A stretch of 64,000 nt of DNA from Natribaculum breve (GTDB taxonomy: Archaea; Halobacteriota; Halobacteria; Halobacteriales; Natrialbaceae): positions 1,488,001 to 1,552,000 of the forward strand of contig NZ_CP095390.1 in assembly GCF_023008585.1 (NCBI RefSeq). The letters are read 5' to 3'. A program made the translations under genes and the position numbers. Positions 34,772-43,670 of the stretch are shown piece after piece. How positions within the stretch are numbered: position 1 is the first letter of the stretch; each line of letters opens with the position of its first letter. Under the pieces are notes generated by a model. It was not told the origin of the DNA. It worked only from the letters and a program-made list of their open reading frames with translations, and did not search any database.

Positions 34772-36466
34772 TCAGACGAACGTGCTGGCGACGATCACCG
34801 AACAGACGTAGATCGGCGTGGCGACCGACAGGGCACGGCCCACCCGATAGCCCACGAGCGAGCGGTCGAGCCCGTGTCGGAGCCCGATCGAGATCGTCGT
34901 CAGTACGACGGCGAGCGTCAGCACGTAGACGCCGACGACGAGTCCGAGCGCGTCGGTGGGAAGGGTCGTCGCGTCGGCCGCCTCGGCACCACTTCCGACC
35001 ATGCCGCCGGCGAGGGCGACGGTCGCGCCAGCGACCATCGGCCCGAAAAACGAAGCCGTGTTGTCGAGCGTCCCCGTCACGGTCGCGAGTTCGCGACGGG
35101 TCTCGCGTTCGACCTCCTGGAGTTCTTCCAGGTGGTCGGCCATGGAGACGATCGCGCGACCAGCCGGCTGTCCCTCGTCAGCGGCGATCGCGAGAAGCGA
35201 GGCCGTGCCGTGTGCTCGAGGGCTCGGAACGTCCGCGAGCGAGCCGTACCGACCCAGGAAGGCGTCGCGGACGCCGAGGTGGAGGCGACGCTGGAGGCCG
35301 GCGGCGTCGGCGAAGACGTCGCCGGTTTCGGCGGGAACGCGGTCGCCGGCGAGGGCGATCGCGGATTCGACCGCTTCGCCCTCGGCTACCTGTCGGCCGA
35401 CGAGGTAGAGCGCGTCGACGAGGTGCGCTTCGACGTCGCGAACGCGCTGGCGAACGATCGCGATGGGGTAGTAGACGCCTGTGAGTGCGATTCCGAGTGC
35501 GAGGCCGATGGCGGCGATCGGAGCGAGAGCTGCGGGACCGAGGGCCGGCGTCACGAGATACGCACCGACGCCGACCACGAGTCCGAAGACGATCGGTTTC
35601 CACGGCCGATCGGGAACGTCGGGATGGGCTCGCGTGACCGTCGGCGGTGGAAACGCCACCGGTCGACGGACGAACAACCAGACGCCAGCGACCACCAGTA
35701 TCGTCGGGAGGACGAGATTGTAGACGACGACGAAAAACCAGATCGAGACCGGATACCCCGCGATCGTCGCGGCGGGGACGAGCGCGACGAGCGCGAGCGG
35801 GAGCATGACGCCGAAGGCGTACAGCCCGGTCGCCGGACCGCGAATGCTCGCAGTGAACTCGGCCATCTCGTCTCGAGTTCCGTCGAGAACTGCCGCGAGT
35901 GCCCGATCGAGCGTCCGGGCCCGTTCGCCGTCCGGTGCGTTCTCGGCTGCCGCGAGCAGGTGTGCCGACCGGCGAAGTGCCGGAAACCGGTCTGCCCACT
36001 CGGTCGCGAACGCGAGCAGCCCAGATCGTGGCGTGCCAGCGGCGCGGTCGACGTGAGTGTCGAGACTCGAGGCGAGCGGGCCCTGTCCGGTCTCGGCGGC
36101 GAACCGAACGGCCGATTCGGTCGCAGGCTGAATCTGCATTCGGAGGACGATACGGCCGATCAGGGCAGGGGTATCGCCCAGCGCGCGCGTCCGTCGGACG
36201 GCCGCGAGGAGGTGTGGTCCGGAGTGGATCGCGTGAACGACGCCGAGACCGACTGCGAGGATCGCGACGAGCGAACCCCACAGCGGCAGCGGCGCGAAAA
36301 GCAGTGGCGTCGAGAGGAGGGCCGCGAGCGTGCCCGCGACGTAGCCGGCTCGGACGATCGTCTCGGCGTCGTGGGCCGACTCGACGAACGCGAGGGACTC
36401 GGCCAACTCCTCGCTCGGCTCGACCGACCAGGGATAGAGTGCGGCGAGACGACGGAGGGAGGTCAT
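34772..36466 (-). CDS. TadC/GspF-like platform membrane protein
   Basis: A 564-residue integral membrane protein of the type II secretion F family, the platform that converts ATPase motion into pilus assembly. Two F-type halves are visible, each with a cytosolic helical bundle and hydrophobic pairs, for example VAGTLAALLSTPLLFAPLPLWGSLVAILAV and the final YVLTLAVVLTTISIGL. The second half carries the typical EGEAVESAIALAGDRVP helix. Its ATG overlaps the ATPase stop (ATGA). Length fits archaeal ArlJ/TadC proteins. Confidence 0.87.
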   Translation of the reverse strand: MTSLRRLAALYPWSVEPSEELAESLAFVESAHDAETIVRAGYVAGTLAALLSTPLLFAPLPLWGSLVAILAVGLGVVHAIHSGPHLLAAVRRTRALGDTPALIGRIVLRMQIQPATESAVRFAAETGQGPLASSLDTHVDRAAGTPRSGLLAFATEWADRFPALRRSAHLLAAAENAPDGERARTLDRALAAVLDGTRDEMAEFTASIRGPATGLYAFGVMLPLALVALVPAATIAGYPVSIWFFVVVYNLVLPTILVVAGVWLFVRRPVAFPPPTVTRAHPDVPDRPWKPIVFGLVVGVGAYLVTPALGPAALAPIAAIGLALGIALTGVYYPIAIVRQRVRDVEAHLVDALYLVGRQVAEGEAVESAIALAGDRVPAETGDVFADAAGLQRRLHLGVRDAFLGRYGSLADVPSPRAHGTASLLAIAADEGQPAGRAIVSMADHLEELQEVERETRRELATVTGTLDNTASFFGPMVAGATVALAGGMVGSGAEAADATTLPTDALGLVVGVYVLTLAVVLTTISIGLRHGLDRSLVGYRVGRALSVATPIYVCSVIVASTFV

Positions 36467-38343
36467 TCGTCTCGCCCGCGACCCGCGCAGGCCGCCGCGA
36501 TCTCTGCGGGAGCCGTTCTCCCGTCCGCCACGAGATCGGCGAGCGACGAGCGTCGGTCGTCGATCGCTGCACGAACGTCGGCGTACGTCTCGGTCGGGCC
36601 GGCGAGTCGACTGAGGAGGTGGCTCTGGCCGCGGTCGATCCTGGCCGTCGAGGTCGTCCGGTCGCCCTCGAGTTCGTACAGCGGTTCGAACCGGACGCCG
36701 TCTTCGCCGACGACGACCTCCTCGATCGCGGCGAGTCGTCGTTTTCGTCCAGTTGGCGTGCGGTAGACCTGGACCGTCACGACGAGGTCGGTCGCCCCGA
36801 ACGACGACGGCGGAACCTCGAGGTCGGATACCACGCGCTCGTAGACGGCGTCGCCGCCGTCGCCGTGGATGGTGCCGAGGACGGCGTTCGCGTTCGCACC
36901 GACGCGCATGGCCTCGTAGAGGACGCGGGCTTCCTCACCACGGATCTCGCCGACGACGAGCGCACCGTCTCCGAGCCGGAGTGCAGTCCTGAGCGCGTCT
37001 GAAGCCGAAATTTCGGGGCCGTCGCCGGTTCCGGTCCGCAGGGACTGGACGTCTCGGCCGACCGACTGGAGCGGCCCGACCGGCAGTTCGGGCGTATCCT
37101 CGATGACGACCGTCCGCGTGCCCGGCGACAGTTCGTACAGCAACGTTCCGAGCAGCGTCGTCTTCCCCGCGCCGCGGGTGCCGGCGACGAGGATGGCGGC
37201 GTTCCGTTCGACGGCGACGGAGAGAAACGCCGCCGCCTCGGCCGTCATCGTGTCGTTCGCGACGAGCGCCGGCAGGGTAAACCGGTCGTCGGCCCGCTCG
37301 CGAAAGGCGAAGGCGACGCCGTCCGCGACGGGACCGGTCACGCCAGCGACGCGAACGCCGGTTCCGTTCTCGAGTTCGGCCGTCGCGTCGACGGTCGGAC
37401 TCGCCCGCGAGAACGACCGACCGCTCGTTCGCCGAACGCGAGAAGCCAGCGCACCCGCCCCGTCGGGCGTCAGGTAGATGTTCGTCGCCATCGACTCGCC
37501 GTCGACGACGACGCGAAGCGGGTTGTCGGCGACCGGCGAGGTGACGTAGACGTCGCTCACCCGCGGGTCGGCGAAGAGGTCCTCGAGGACGCCGTAGCCG
37601 CGGGTGTGTTTCGCGAGGACGGCGGTCAACAGCGGATCCGGCGGACCGTCGGCGACGCGTTCGACTGCCCGCGAGGCGACGCGATCGCCCTCGACGACCC
37701 CGTCGGCGACTGCTGCATACGCCTCGAGGAGCAACTCGCGTTCGTCGGCGGCTAACTCGAGGTCGACCACCTCGAGTGCGTACAGCGGGACGCCGTCGGG
37801 TCGAGCGTAGATTCGGGCCTCGCTTCCCGTCTCGAGCGTGCGAACGCCCCGGAGTTTCGCGTCGGAGACCGCGGTTCGATCGACGAAGGAGTGAGCGATC
37901 GAGAGTCCGACCGAGGGGGTCAGCGCGTCCTCGTAGTCGGCGACGTGGTCGGCGACGACCGCGAGACCGGACTCCGCAGCGATGGCGGCCGCCGGACCGG
38001 CGCGAGCGGTCGCCTCGCGTGCAGCCTCGAGCGGATCGCGCGCTGCGAGGTCGGCGAGCCGTTCGTCCCGGTCGGCGACGAGGTCGACGAAGCGACCCGC
38101 AGCGGTGAGCAACGCCACGCCGCAATCGTCGTAGCGGTACTCGAGGCCACGACGGCGGACGACGACGTCGGCAGCGGCGCGGTCAGCGAGCGCGCGGACG
38201 ACGACCGTGCGCCACTCCGGCGACGACGCGAGCGCGCCGTCACGTCCCGTGGCGTCGACGACGAGCGTTCCGTCCTCGAACGTCGTCGCACAGCCCGTCG
38301 TCTCGGGTTCGCTCGCGGCGAACCGATCGATGAGTGATCGCAT
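36463..38343 (-). CDS. Type II/IV secretion (TadA/PilB-like) ATPase
   Basis: A 626-residue ATPase. The N-terminal 280 residues form an archaeal-specific domain; the core has Walker A AGTRGAGKTTLLGTLL (about 430), Asp box ELPVGPLQSVGRDVQSL, Walker B LRLGDGALVVGEIRGEEARVL and His box GTIHGDGGDAVYERV (about 525). The ATG at 38343 follows TATA box TTTATACC (38368-38375, minus strand), although it could also be read from the gene upstream. It powers the adjacent TadC-like platform; whether the product is a pilus or a secretion device is open. Confidence 0.92.
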   Translation of the reverse strand: MRSLIDRFAASEPETTGCATTFEDGTLVVDATGRDGALASSPEWRTVVVRALADRAAADVVVRRRGLEYRYDDCGVALLTAAGRFVDLVADRDERLADLAARDPLEAAREATARAGPAAAIAAESGLAVVADHVADYEDALTPSVGLSIAHSFVDRTAVSDAKLRGVRTLETGSEARIYARPDGVPLYALEVVDLELAADERELLLEAYAAVADGVVEGDRVASRAVERVADGPPDPLLTAVLAKHTRGYGVLEDLFADPRVSDVYVTSPVADNPLRVVVDGESMATNIYLTPDGAGALASRVRRTSGRSFSRASPTVDATAELENGTGVRVAGVTGPVADGVAFAFRERADDRFTLPALVANDTMTAEAAAFLSVAVERNAAILVAGTRGAGKTTLLGTLLYELSPGTRTVVIEDTPELPVGPLQSVGRDVQSLRTGTGDGPEISASDALRTALRLGDGALVVGEIRGEEARVLYEAMRVGANANAVLGTIHGDGGDAVYERVVSDLEVPPSSFGATDLVVTVQVYRTPTGRKRRLAAIEEVVVGEDGVRFEPLYELEGDRTTSTARIDRGQSHLLSRLAGPTETYADVRAAIDDRRSSLADLVADGRTAPAEIAAACAGRGRDE

Positions 38344-38374
38344 GGGGGTGCTGGCCGCGGCTTCCGGTATAAAC

Positions 38375-38839
38375 TCACGGCAGGGAAACGACGACGACCG
38401 GATCGTCGCTGGCGTCGCGCTCGAGCGTGAGGGCGAGGTCGTACTCGCCCGACCCTCGGAGGACGAGTGGATCGCCGCCTGCCGTCCGGATCGGGGCGTC
38501 GACGTGGACGAGTCGTTCTGCGCCCCCATCGACGCGGTAGGCGACGACGCGGCCCTCGTCGGTCCCGGAGTCGAACGCGTCGCCGACGACGACGTAGTCG
38601 ACGGGCGCCCAGGTGAACGACGGAGACGGTAGCGAGAGCGTCACGATCAGCCGCGGTCCCGCCGTCCCGGGCGGCGGAAGTTCCTCGTGCTCGAGCAACG
38701 CGGCGGCGGCACAGTCGAGTGCGGCGACGTCCGATCCGACTCGTTCGTCCGTCCGAACCGTTCCGGCGCGGTCGACCGCCGGCATGGAGAGGCCGACCAG
38801 CGCGAGCGTGAGGACGACGGCGAGGACGAGTCGGATCAC
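38375..38839 (-). CDS. Small membrane-anchored protein upstream of tadA-like gene
   Basis: A 154-residue protein with one N-terminal hydrophobic helix (LVLAVVLTLALVGLSMPAV, residues 4-22) and a beta-rich acidic remainder. The GTG at 38839 overlaps the stop of the coiled-coil gene (GTGA), and the end lies 31 bases before the ATPase start. No function recognised; presumably a component of the same machine. Confidence 0.68.
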   Translation of the reverse strand: MIRLVLAVVLTLALVGLSMPAVDRAGTVRTDERVGSDVAALDCAAAALLEHEELPPPGTAGPRLIVTLSLPSPSFTWAPVDYVVVGDAFDSGTDEGRVVAYRVDGGAERLVHVDAPIRTAGGDPLVLRGSGEYDLALTLERDASDDPVVVVSLP

Positions 38840-39351
38840 GGCAGGAGACGGCGAACCGACGCGAGAACGCCGCCCTCGTTCTCGCCTTCCTCGGCTGACT
38901 CGCCTGCGTCCTCGTCGGGCGTCGTGCCGATCCGCGTCGGGTCGACGTCCTCGCGTGTCTCGAGCGTTTCGACACCCCCGAAGCCGCCGTCGGCCGCTCG
39001 AGTCCACGACGGCGAGACGAGGTCGCCGCCGGGTCCGTCGGACGATCTCGCTGCACATTCGAGTGTGGCGACGCGACGCTCGAGCCGATCGACGGTCGCA
39101 ATCGCCGCGTCGGCCCGTCGCTCGACGTCCTCGTCTACCGATCTGACGTTGCCGACGTAGCCACGAAGCGCCCGCGTCGAGCCCTCGAGTTCGGCGACGC
39201 GAGCGTCGAGGTCGTCGAGTCGCTCGTCGAGACGGGCCAACTCGTCGGCGACGGCAGCCGCGTCGGGGAGGTCGGTGAGCGCGTGGTCGCCGTCGACGAG
39301 GGCCCGTTCGACGGCAGCCAGTCGTCGCTCGAGCGCGTCGGAATCGGTCAT
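38836..39351 (-). CDS. Coiled-coil protein, first gene of the Tad-like operon
   Basis: A 171-residue soluble protein, coiled coil over about residues 3-95 with regular heptads (DELARLDERLDDLDARVAEL), then a disordered acidic linker and a short C-terminal helix (GGVLASVRRLLP). The ATG at 39351 fits TATA box TTTAAGTATAAT on the minus strand (39373-39384). It heads the operon and is divergent from cetZ. Confidence 0.7.
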   Translation of the reverse strand: MTDSDALERRLAAVERALVDGDHALTDLPDAAAVADELARLDERLDDLDARVAELEGSTRALRGYVGNVRSVDEDVERRADAAIATVDRLERRVATLECAARSSDGPGGDLVSPSWTRAADGGFGGVETLETREDVDPTRIGTTPDEDAGESAEEGENEGGVLASVRRLLP

Positions 39352-39427
39352 GGACGCTCTGGTGCCGTAATTATACTTAAACCTGACAGTCGCAACGTTC
39401 AATTAGGCGCTCTGTGACGTGGTACGT
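39352..39427. promoter_or_regulatory. Divergent promoter, Tad-like operon and cetZ
   Basis: ATTATACTTAAA (39373-39384) gives the leftward TATA box. TTCAATTAGG (39397-39406) is a weaker rightward one, 22-31 bases before the ATG at 39428. Only 76 bases separate the two starts, so the genes may be controlled together. Confidence 0.45.
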
Positions 39428-40516
39428 ATGAAAGTTGCCCTCATCGGGGTGGGACAGGCCGGTGGAAAGGTGACCGAACGCCTCGCCCGCTTCGACGCGA
39501 AGATGGGATTCGACGCGGTGCAGGGTGCCCTGGCGATAAACTCCGCGAAGGCGGACCTGCAGTCACTCGAGGTCGTCGACACGCGGTTGATCGGTCAGGA
39601 TCGAGTGAACGGCCACGGCGTCGGCGGCGACAACGAACTCGGAGCCGAGATCATGCAGTCGGACGTCGACGAGGTACTCGACGCGCTCGACGGACACGTC
39701 ACGTCGAGAGCCGAGGCCATCTGGGTCGTCGCCGGACTCGGCGGCGGCACCGGCAGCGGGGGTGCGCCCGCGCTCGTCCACAACCTGCAGCGAGTCTACG
39801 ATCGGCCGGTCTACGGACTCGGGATCCTCCCGGGACGAAACGAAGGGGCGCTCTACCAGGCCAACGCGGGCCGGTCGCTGAAGACGCTCGTCCGCGAGGC
39901 CGACTCGACGCTCCTGATCGACAACGACGCCTGGCACGAACAGGGCGAGAGCGTCGAGGGGGCGTTCGAGACGATCAACCAGCGGATCGCCCAGCGCGTC
40001 GGCCTGCTCTTTGCCTCGGGCGAGGCCGTCGAGGGCGTCGGCGAGAGCGTGGTCGACTCGAGCGAGGTCATCAACACGCTCCGGGAGGGCGGCGTCTCGG
40101 CACTCGGGTACGCGAGTGCGGTTGCCGCCGAGGACAGCGCCGAAAACATCAACACGGTGATGACCGTCGCACGGCAGGCACTGCTGACCGGCACGAGTTT
40201 GCCCGACGCGACGACGGCCGACGCCGCCTTGCTGGCCGTAATCGGTGATCCCGACCGGATTCCCCGCAAGGGCGTCGAGAAGTCGCGCCGCTGGCTCGAG
40301 GACGAGACCGAGAGCCTGCAGGTGCGCGGCGGGGACTTCCCGCTCGAGAGCGACCGCCTCGCCGCGCTCGTGTTACTCGGTGGAGCCGAACGCTCCGATC
40401 GAATCGAGGCGTTCATGGAACGGGCGCGACAGGCACAGAAAGCCGAGAGCCGGGAGGAAAACCGAACGGATCCAGCCGAACAACTCGTGGACGATCGACT
40501 CGAGAACCTGTTCTAG
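39428..40516 (+). CDS. cetZ: CetZ-family tubulin-like GTPase
   Basis: A 362-residue FtsZ/tubulin superfamily protein of the archaeal CetZ group, which affects cell shape and motility in haloarchaea. Nucleotide-binding motifs are visible: IGVGQAGGKV (residues 6-15), the tubulin signature GLGGGTGSGGAP (about 104-115) and NDAWHEQGESVEGAFETINQRI (about 165-186). It lacks the FtsZ C-terminal conserved peptide and ends EQLVDDRLENLF. The N-terminus MKVALIGVGQ is usual for CetZ. Which CetZ subtype it is was not determined. Confidence 0.92.
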   Translation: MKVALIGVGQAGGKVTERLARFDAKMGFDAVQGALAINSAKADLQSLEVVDTRLIGQDRVNGHGVGGDNELGAEIMQSDVDEVLDALDGHVTSRAEAIWVVAGLGGGTGSGGAPALVHNLQRVYDRPVYGLGILPGRNEGALYQANAGRSLKTLVREADSTLLIDNDAWHEQGESVEGAFETINQRIAQRVGLLFASGEAVEGVGESVVDSSEVINTLREGGVSALGYASAVAAEDSAENINTVMTVARQALLTGTSLPDATTADAALLAVIGDPDRIPRKGVEKSRRWLEDETESLQVRGGDFPLESDRLAALVLLGGAERSDRIEAFMERARQAQKAESREENRTDPAEQLVDDRLENLF

Positions 40517-40565
40517 TCCTTCTATCGTCGATCGATCCACTGGCCCGACTCGCTCTCGGACTCAC

Positions 40566-41579
40566 TCAGTCTGCGATTCGGTCGTCGGCGATCGACCGTG
40601 TTTCAGCGGCGGGTTCGCGACTCGCCTTCGCTTTCCCGACCAGGACGGCTATGACGTAGATCGCGACGGCGACGAGGACGATCGTGCCGCCGGCCGTCGC
40701 CTCGTACTGGTAGGCGAGCGTGATGCCCGCGAGTACCGCCAGTTCGGCGAGAACGACCGACGCGAGCAGCGCCTCCCTGAAGCTCCGGGCCAGCTGGGCT
40801 GCGCCGGCGACCGGAACGACGAGCATCGCCGCGACCAGGATGACGCCCATGATTTGCATCGCGCCGACGACGACCATCGCGGTCAGCATCGTCATAATTC
40901 GATTGTACCAGCGGACGTTGACGCCGGCGACCCTGGCGGCGGTCTCGTCGAAGGTCACGTACAGCAGTTGCTTGTAGGTGAGGCCGACGACGAGGACGAT
41001 CGCGAGAAAGAGGCCGATCAGGATCATCGCGTTCTCCCGCGAGACCGTCGCGAGGTTGCCAAAGAGGTACTGATTGACGCCGACGGCGAGCCCACCCGCG
41101 TTGATACTGATCAGGACGGCACCGAGCGCGAAGCCAGTCGAGAGCACGATCGCCATCGAGACGTCGTTGTAGGCGTCCGTTACCTCGGATATCAGCTCGA
41201 TCGCGAGCGCGGCGATCATCGCCACGACGACCGCCGTGAGGTACGGCGAGACGCCGACGCCGAGGACGGCGTTGACGAACAGGCCGACCGCGACGCCGGC
41301 GAAGGCAGTGTGGGCGAGTGCGTCGCCGATCAGCGCGAGCTGTCGGTGGACGAGGAACGTACCGATCAGCGGTGCCATCACGGCGATGAGGGCACCGACG
41401 AGAAACGCCCGGTGCATGAATCCGTACCGGAGCATCTCGATCCCGAACGTCTCGCCGACGGCCGACAGCCCGTCGCTCCAGCGGTCGAGCAGCCAGCCCA
41501 GTGCGTCGGTCGGGGCGCCGAGTTGACCGACGAGGGCAGAACCGGCGGTTGCGAACGTGTGTGCGGTGATCGCAGTCAT
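40566..41579 (-). CDS. Zn/Mn-type ABC transporter permease (ZnuB-like)
   Basis: A 337-residue ABC-3 family permease with eight or nine hydrophobic helices. The motif ALIGDALAHTAFAGVAVG (about 86-103) is the conserved family stretch, and RVAGVNVRWYNRIMTMLTAMVVV is the coupling region. The ATG overlaps the ATPase stop (ATGA). With the two upstream genes it forms a high-affinity divalent-metal importer. Confidence 0.92.
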   Translation of the reverse strand: MTAITAHTFATAGSALVGQLGAPTDALGWLLDRWSDGLSAVGETFGIEMLRYGFMHRAFLVGALIAVMAPLIGTFLVHRQLALIGDALAHTAFAGVAVGLFVNAVLGVGVSPYLTAVVVAMIAALAIELISEVTDAYNDVSMAIVLSTGFALGAVLISINAGGLAVGVNQYLFGNLATVSRENAMILIGLFLAIVLVVGLTYKQLLYVTFDETAARVAGVNVRWYNRIMTMLTAMVVVGAMQIMGVILVAAMLVVPVAGAAQLARSFREALLASVVLAELAVLAGITLAYQYEATAGGTIVLVAVAIYVIAVLVGKAKASREPAAETRSIADDRIAD

Positions 41580-42346
41580 GGCGCGCTCGCCTCGGGCTGG
41601 CGGCGGAGGTCGGTTCCGTAGGCGCGCTCGAGTGCGTCGGTTTCGACGAACTCGTCCGGCGGCCCGTCGAAGTACACCTCTCGGTTGAGACAGAGCACGC
41701 GATCGGTGTGCTCGAGGACGGCCCCGATGTCGTGTTCGACCAGCAGGATCGTCATCCCGTCGTCGTTGAGGTCGTCGAGCAGGTCGAAGAAGGCCGCGAC
41801 GGACTCGGCGTCGACGCCGACGGTCGGCTCGTCGAGGACGAGCAGTTCGGCTTCGCTGGCGAGCGCACGGGCGATGTACGCCCGCTGGCGCTGTCCGCCG
41901 GAGAGTTTCGTAATGCGTCGGTCGGCCAGGTGCTCGATTCCCACCGTCTGAAGTGCTTCGCGTGCGCGGTCGCGATCTGCCGTCTCGATGCGACCGAAGC
42001 CGGCGTGTGGGAACCGTCCCATCAGCACGACCTCCGCGACGGTGATCGGCATCTCCGTCGTGTTCTCGGTGACGTCCTGGGCGACGTAGCCGACTCGCTC
42101 GCGCTCGACGAACGCCCTCGAGGGGTGGCCGAACAGCCGGACGTCGCCACGGTCGGGTTCGTGCAGGCCAAGTACCAGCTGGAGAAGCGTACTCTTGCCG
42201 GAGCCGTTGGGCCCGATAATTCCGACGTACTCGCCTTCCTCGACGGTAAGGGAGACGTCTCTAACGACCGGACTGGCCGTGTAGCCAAACGAGAGGCCGT
42301 CGACCGTCACGTGTGCCGTCGTTCGGTTGTCTGTGTCGTGTCTCAT
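41576..42346 (-). CDS. Zn/Mn-type ABC transporter ATP-binding protein (ZnuC-like)
   Basis: A 256-residue ATPase. Walker A GPNGSGKSTLLQ (about 40-51), Q-loop YVAQDV, signature LSGGQRQRAYIARAL (about 139-153), Walker B LLVLDEPTVGVD and switch histidine LLVEHDIGAVLEH are intact. It begins 6 bases after the binding-protein gene and overlaps the permease gene. It energises metal uptake. Confidence 0.93.
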   Translation of the reverse strand: MRHDTDNRTTAHVTVDGLSFGYTASPVVRDVSLTVEEGEYVGIIGPNGSGKSTLLQLVLGLHEPDRGDVRLFGHPSRAFVERERVGYVAQDVTENTTEMPITVAEVVLMGRFPHAGFGRIETADRDRAREALQTVGIEHLADRRITKLSGGQRQRAYIARALASEAELLVLDEPTVGVDAESVAAFFDLLDDLNDDGMTILLVEHDIGAVLEHTDRVLCLNREVYFDGPPDEFVETDALERAYGTDLRRQPEASAP

Positions 42347-42352
42347 GTCAGG

Positions 42353-43408
42353 TCATTCGAAGTTCCGCCACTCGTCGTCGAATTCGGTACCGTCGGGGTC
42401 CATCGCCCCCAGCACGACCCGGAACGTCGGCATGTTGATGTTCCGGGCGATCTCGAAGTATCCCCAGCCGCGGTCGACCCACTCCTCTTTCGTGCCGGCG
42501 TACGGCGTGACCGGATAGTAGGCCTCGACGTCCGTGCTCTCGCGCAACTGTTGGGCAGGACGACGAGGTTCGAAGATCGCCGCCCCGATGTACTGGATAT
42601 CGTTGTCGTCGATCGTCTCGCGGGCACGGCGCATGTCCGCCGGTCGGACGTCGTCGGTCGCCGCGAGGTTGGTCACCAGCGGCTGGATCGTCGCGCCGTA
42701 TCGCTCGCCGACGTAGCCGAAGGCGTTGTGTGCCGCCAGAAAGACCGTCTCGCGTTCGGCGGCGTCGAAGATCGCCTCCCACTCGGCGTCGATCTCGTCG
42801 AGTTCGGCCTTGACGTCGGCGGCGTTGGCGACGAAGGCGTCCTCGTGGTCGGGCGCGATTTCGACGAGTCCGTCGACGACGTTGTCGACTGACGCCTTGG
42901 CGAGGTCCGGATCGAGCCAGAAGTGTGGATCTTTCCCCTCGCCGACCTGCTCGTCCTCGTCGACGGTGTCCGGGAGATCCATCAGTTCGATCCCTTTACG
43001 GGCGTCGATCAGGTGCGTGTCGGCGTCGTCGTCGCGGACGGTTTCGATCGCTCTGTCGGCCCACGGCTGAAACTCCGGGCCGACGTAGACGAACGCGTCC
43101 GCCGTGACGATCTTCTCCGTAATCGAAAAGTCCGGCTCCCAGCCGTGTCCGTGCAGCCCGGTCGGAACGAGGTTGTCGATCGTCACGGGGGTTCCGTCGA
43201 CGACCTGCCGGGCGAAGTCGTAGAACGTGAAAAACGAGGCGACGACGTCCGCCCCATCCTCGTCGCTGGCACCGCCGAGACACCCCGCGAACCCGGCGGT
43301 CGCGAATCCACCGGCGGTCGCGACGAATCGGCGACGGGACCACCGTCGACCATCTGCGCTGTTCGTTCCTCGAGGCAGTCTCTTACTACTCGTCGCTCGA
43401 TTGTCCAT
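42353..43408 (-). CDS. Zn/Mn-type substrate-binding Tat lipoprotein (ZnuA/TroA-like)
   Basis: A 351-residue cluster A-I metal-binding protein. Tat/lipobox signal WSRRRFVATAGGFATAGFAGC (about 23-43). Likely metal ligands: His in LHGHGWEP (about 87), His in KDPHFWLDP (about 153), His in FLAAHNAFGYV (about 217) and an acidic residue in AAIFEPRRP (about 285). There is no long His-rich loop, so the metal (Zn or Mn) cannot be decided. The ATG at 43408 has a TATA box within an inverted repeat upstream. Confidence 0.9.
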   Translation of the reverse strand: MDNRATSSKRLPRGTNSADGRRWSRRRFVATAGGFATAGFAGCLGGASDEDGADVVASFFTFYDFARQVVDGTPVTIDNLVPTGLHGHGWEPDFSITEKIVTADAFVYVGPEFQPWADRAIETVRDDDADTHLIDARKGIELMDLPDTVDEDEQVGEGKDPHFWLDPDLAKASVDNVVDGLVEIAPDHEDAFVANAADVKAELDEIDAEWEAIFDAAERETVFLAAHNAFGYVGERYGATIQPLVTNLAATDDVRPADMRRARETIDDNDIQYIGAAIFEPRRPAQQLRESTDVEAYYPVTPYAGTKEEWVDRGWGYFEIARNINMPTFRVVLGAMDPDGTEFDDEWRNFE

Positions 43409-43429
43409 CTCACTTCCGAGTACGTGACG

Positions 43430-43444
43430 AAGAATATAATTCTT
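43430..43444. promoter_or_regulatory. Inverted repeat over the TATA box of the metal transporter
   Basis: AAGAA-TATAA-TTCTT is a perfect 5-base inverted repeat centred on the TATA-like core, 22-36 bases before the ATG at 43408. A repressor bound here would block TBP, as known for metal-responsive DtxR/MntR-type regulators, but none is encoded next door. Confidence 0.4.
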
Positions 43445-43670
43445 TGTATCTAAGAGAAAGTTTTGACTTGTCTAAACCACCAGGCGTCGATACGGAGTGC
43501 CACGAGCCAACCGGCCATCGTGGCGACGCCCCGCGCGATCGACGGCGGCGCGTGGCTCGCGACGGTGGACCAGGTCACGGGGAACACCTTCATTTCGTAT
43601 TGAATAATATTTATTTTGATTACTACAGGCTCCGAAACACCTATTTTGTCGGGGTTCGCTCACCGAGACG

